Source: Desulfobacteraceae bacterium
GTDB taxonomy: Bacteria; Desulfobacterota; Desulfobacteria; Desulfobacterales; Desulfosalsimonadaceae
Reading direction: 5' to 3'
Length of the DNA: 6,850 nt
Assembly: GCA_024636355.1 (NCBI GenBank)
Contig: JAGXHH010000218.1
Coordinates: 1 to 6,850 of the forward strand
Below, one piece after another: positions 5,983-6,850 of the stretch. A model generated the notes under the pieces. It did no database searches, was not told the origin of the DNA, and saw only the letters and a program-made list of their open reading frames with translations. The position numbers were made by a program, and so were the translations under genes. The number at the start of each line of letters is the position of its first letter. Positions within the stretch are counted from its first letter, which is position 1.

Positions 5983-6675
5983 TTATATTCTGCCCGCCTT
6001 CTCAATATGGACAAGCATGCGTTCGATCACCGCATCGACCTTAAGGCCTGTGGAATCGATCTGCACGGCATCCTCGGCGGGTTTCAAAGGGGCAAGGGCC
6101 CGGGAAGAATCATTTTCATCCCGGTACGCCATATCCCGGCAAACGTCTTCCAGACTCTGAGAATTGGTCTCCTTGAATTCATCGAAACGCCGTCTGGCCC
6201 GGATGTTTAAATCGGCCGTCAGGAAAAATTTCATGTCCGCATCGGGGAAGATCACCGTGCCCATATCCCGGCCTTCGAACACCGCCGCCTTTTCAGCACC
6301 CAACCGCTGCTGGACATCGAGCAGGGTCCGGCGCACCACCGGCTTCGCTGATGCCGCCGATGCAAGCATGGTAATCTGAGGGGTACGGATCGCATCGGTG
6401 ATATCCTCGCCGCCGGACAGCAGCCGGACGCCGGCGGGCGTGCGGACAAATTGCACTTCGAGATTCTCGCACAATCGGGTCAGGTCCGCCTCGTTTTCCG
6501 GGTCGATCCCCCGGGCAATGATTTCATAGGCGACCGCACGATACAAGGCGCCGGTATCGATATACCGATAGCCCAGACGCTGGGCGAGCGCTTTGCTCAC
6601 CGTGGTCTTGCCTGCCCCCGCTGGTCCGTCAATAGTGATCAGAAGGGGTTTAAGTCCGTTTTGTTCGACCGTCAC
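5983..6675 (-). CDS. cmk: Cytidylate kinase (CMP/dCMP kinase)
   Basis: This gene encodes the cytoplasmic enzyme that phosphorylates CMP and dCMP to the diphosphates with ATP, recycling pyrimidine nucleotides from RNA and lipid turnover. The 230-residue length is typical of the long bacterial form. Visible features are the P-loop GPAGAGKTT (17-25), DTGALYR (40-46) of the nucleotide-monophosphate site, the NMP-binding insert at about 63-100 (GGEDITDAIRTPQ), EGRDMGTVIFPDAD (134-147), the arginine-rich lid RARRRF (159-164), and the distal RDENDSSRALAPLKPAEDA (185-203) that reads substrate sugar and base. The start codon is GTG at 6675-6673, with AAGGA (minus strand, 6687-6683) 7 bases upstream; the only nearby ATG is out of frame. 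hisC ends 58 bases upstream on the same strand, and a strong terminator lies downstream. Proximity of hisC, cmk and rpsA echoes the cmk-rpsA order seen widely in proteobacteria. Confidence 0.97.
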   Translation of the reverse strand: MTVEQNGLKPLLITIDGPAGAGKTTVSKALAQRLGYRYIDTGALYRAVAYEIIARGIDPENEADLTRLCENLEVQFVRTPAGVRLLSGGEDITDAIRTPQITMLASAASAKPVVRRTLLDVQQRLGAEKAAVFEGRDMGTVIFPDADMKFFLTADLNIRARRRFDEFKETNSQSLEDVCRDMAYRDENDSSRALAPLKPAEDAVQIDSTGLKVDAVIERMLVHIEKAGRI

Positions 6676-6682
6676 GCCCGCA

Positions 6683-6687
6683 TCCTT
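6683..6687 (-). promoter_or_regulatory. cmk ribosome binding site supporting a GTG start
   Basis: AAGGA on the minus strand is 7 bases from the GTG at 6675-6673. It abuts an out-of-frame ATG (6683-6681) that would encode only ATG CGG GCG TGA, whose stop overlaps the GTG. The spacing favours the GTG as the true cmk start. Confidence 0.65.
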
Positions 6688-6733
6688 ATTTAGAAATTAA
6701 TATACGGTGGCTTTGCACTCCGGACTTGAAAGA

Positions 6734-6850
6734 TCATCCGTTCGCCTTGGTCACTTTTTTAAACGCGTCCAGAAACCGTTCGTTTTCAACCCGCAGCCCC
6801 GCATTGATCCGAATGTACTGGGGGTATCCATAAGAAACCATGGACCGGAC
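6734..6850 (-). CDS. hisC: Histidinol-phosphate aminotransferase, C-terminal fragment
   Basis: Only the last 38 codons are inside the window; the gene enters from the right edge and ends with TGA at 6736-6734. The peptide reads VRSMVSYGYPQYIRINAGLR followed by VENERFLDAFKKV. This matches the C-terminal end of HisC enzymes, where an [I/V]R-x-M/L segment, a YG-x-P-x-YIR-[IV] strand carrying the substrate-phosphate-binding arginine, and an ENERFL-x-A helix occur in this order. HisC is a pyridoxal-phosphate enzyme that transaminates imidazole acetol phosphate in histidine synthesis and can also act on aromatic amino acid precursors. The PLP lysine lies outside the window. Its position just upstream of cmk on the same strand suggests a shared transcript. 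A related class I/II aminotransferase cannot be fully excluded from so short a piece. Confidence 0.85.
   Translation of the reverse strand, partial: VRSMVSYGYPQYIRINAGLRVENERFLDAFKKVTKANG

Noticed and set aside
1..6850. Mobile elements, CRISPR arrays, tRNA or rRNA genes, defence or toxin-antitoxin systems
   Set aside because: No transposase, integrase, direct-repeat/spacer array or cloverleaf sequence was recognised on either strand. All long coding frames are accounted for by housekeeping genes.

Overview
The window reads as ordinary chromosomal housekeeping DNA. Coding sequence is of moderate G+C and intergenic DNA is visibly AT-rich. The gene content (hisC, cmk, rpsA and a short-form sppA clustered on one strand, guaB next to dnaE) and the style of the proteins suggest a Gram-negative bacterium. 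A member of the Desulfobacterota (sulfate-reducer relatives, formerly Deltaproteobacteria) is my best guess. That placement rests on gene order, protein style and the heptamer-type intergenic repeat, and was not checked by a search.

Layout from the left edge. (1) Bases 1-95, minus strand: the first 31 codons of dnaE, the DNA polymerase III alpha subunit, with its PHP-domain motif; the gene continues off the left edge. (2) Bases 96-267: a non-coding gap with an unusual element of 7-base tandem units arranged as an inverted repeat. (3) Bases 268-1734, minus: guaB, IMP dehydrogenase, complete. (4) Bases 1735-1894: an AT-rich divergent promoter region with a 10-bp direct repeat. (5) Bases 1895-2500, plus: a YrdC/Sua5-family protein closest to the YciO branch; it is the only plus-strand gene. 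(6) Bases 2501-2665: a convergent intergenic gap with nothing convincing in it. (7) Bases 2666-3571, minus: sppA, signal peptide peptidase. (8) Bases 3572-3787: an intergenic region with two strong inverted repeats, one plausibly the rpsA terminator. (9) Bases 3788-5653, minus: rpsA, ribosomal protein S1, with six S1 repeats. (10) Bases 5654-5982: a 329-base gap with the cmk terminator, a good rpsA promoter and a leader containing small hairpins. (11) Bases 5983-6675, minus: cmk, CMP kinase, with a GTG start. (12) Bases 6734-6850, minus: the last 38 codons of hisC, histidinol-phosphate aminotransferase.

hisC and cmk are 58 bases apart and may be co-transcribed. A clear intrinsic terminator after cmk, followed by a separate promoter, indicates that rpsA is largely its own transcription unit, as suits a ribosomal protein. 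guaB (GTP synthesis) and the YciO-like gene diverge from a shared control region. I see no phage, transposon, CRISPR, defence or biosynthetic system. The points worth a second look are non-coding: the heptamer element, the rpsA leader, the paired hairpins between rpsA and sppA, and the direct repeat in the guaB/yciO control region.
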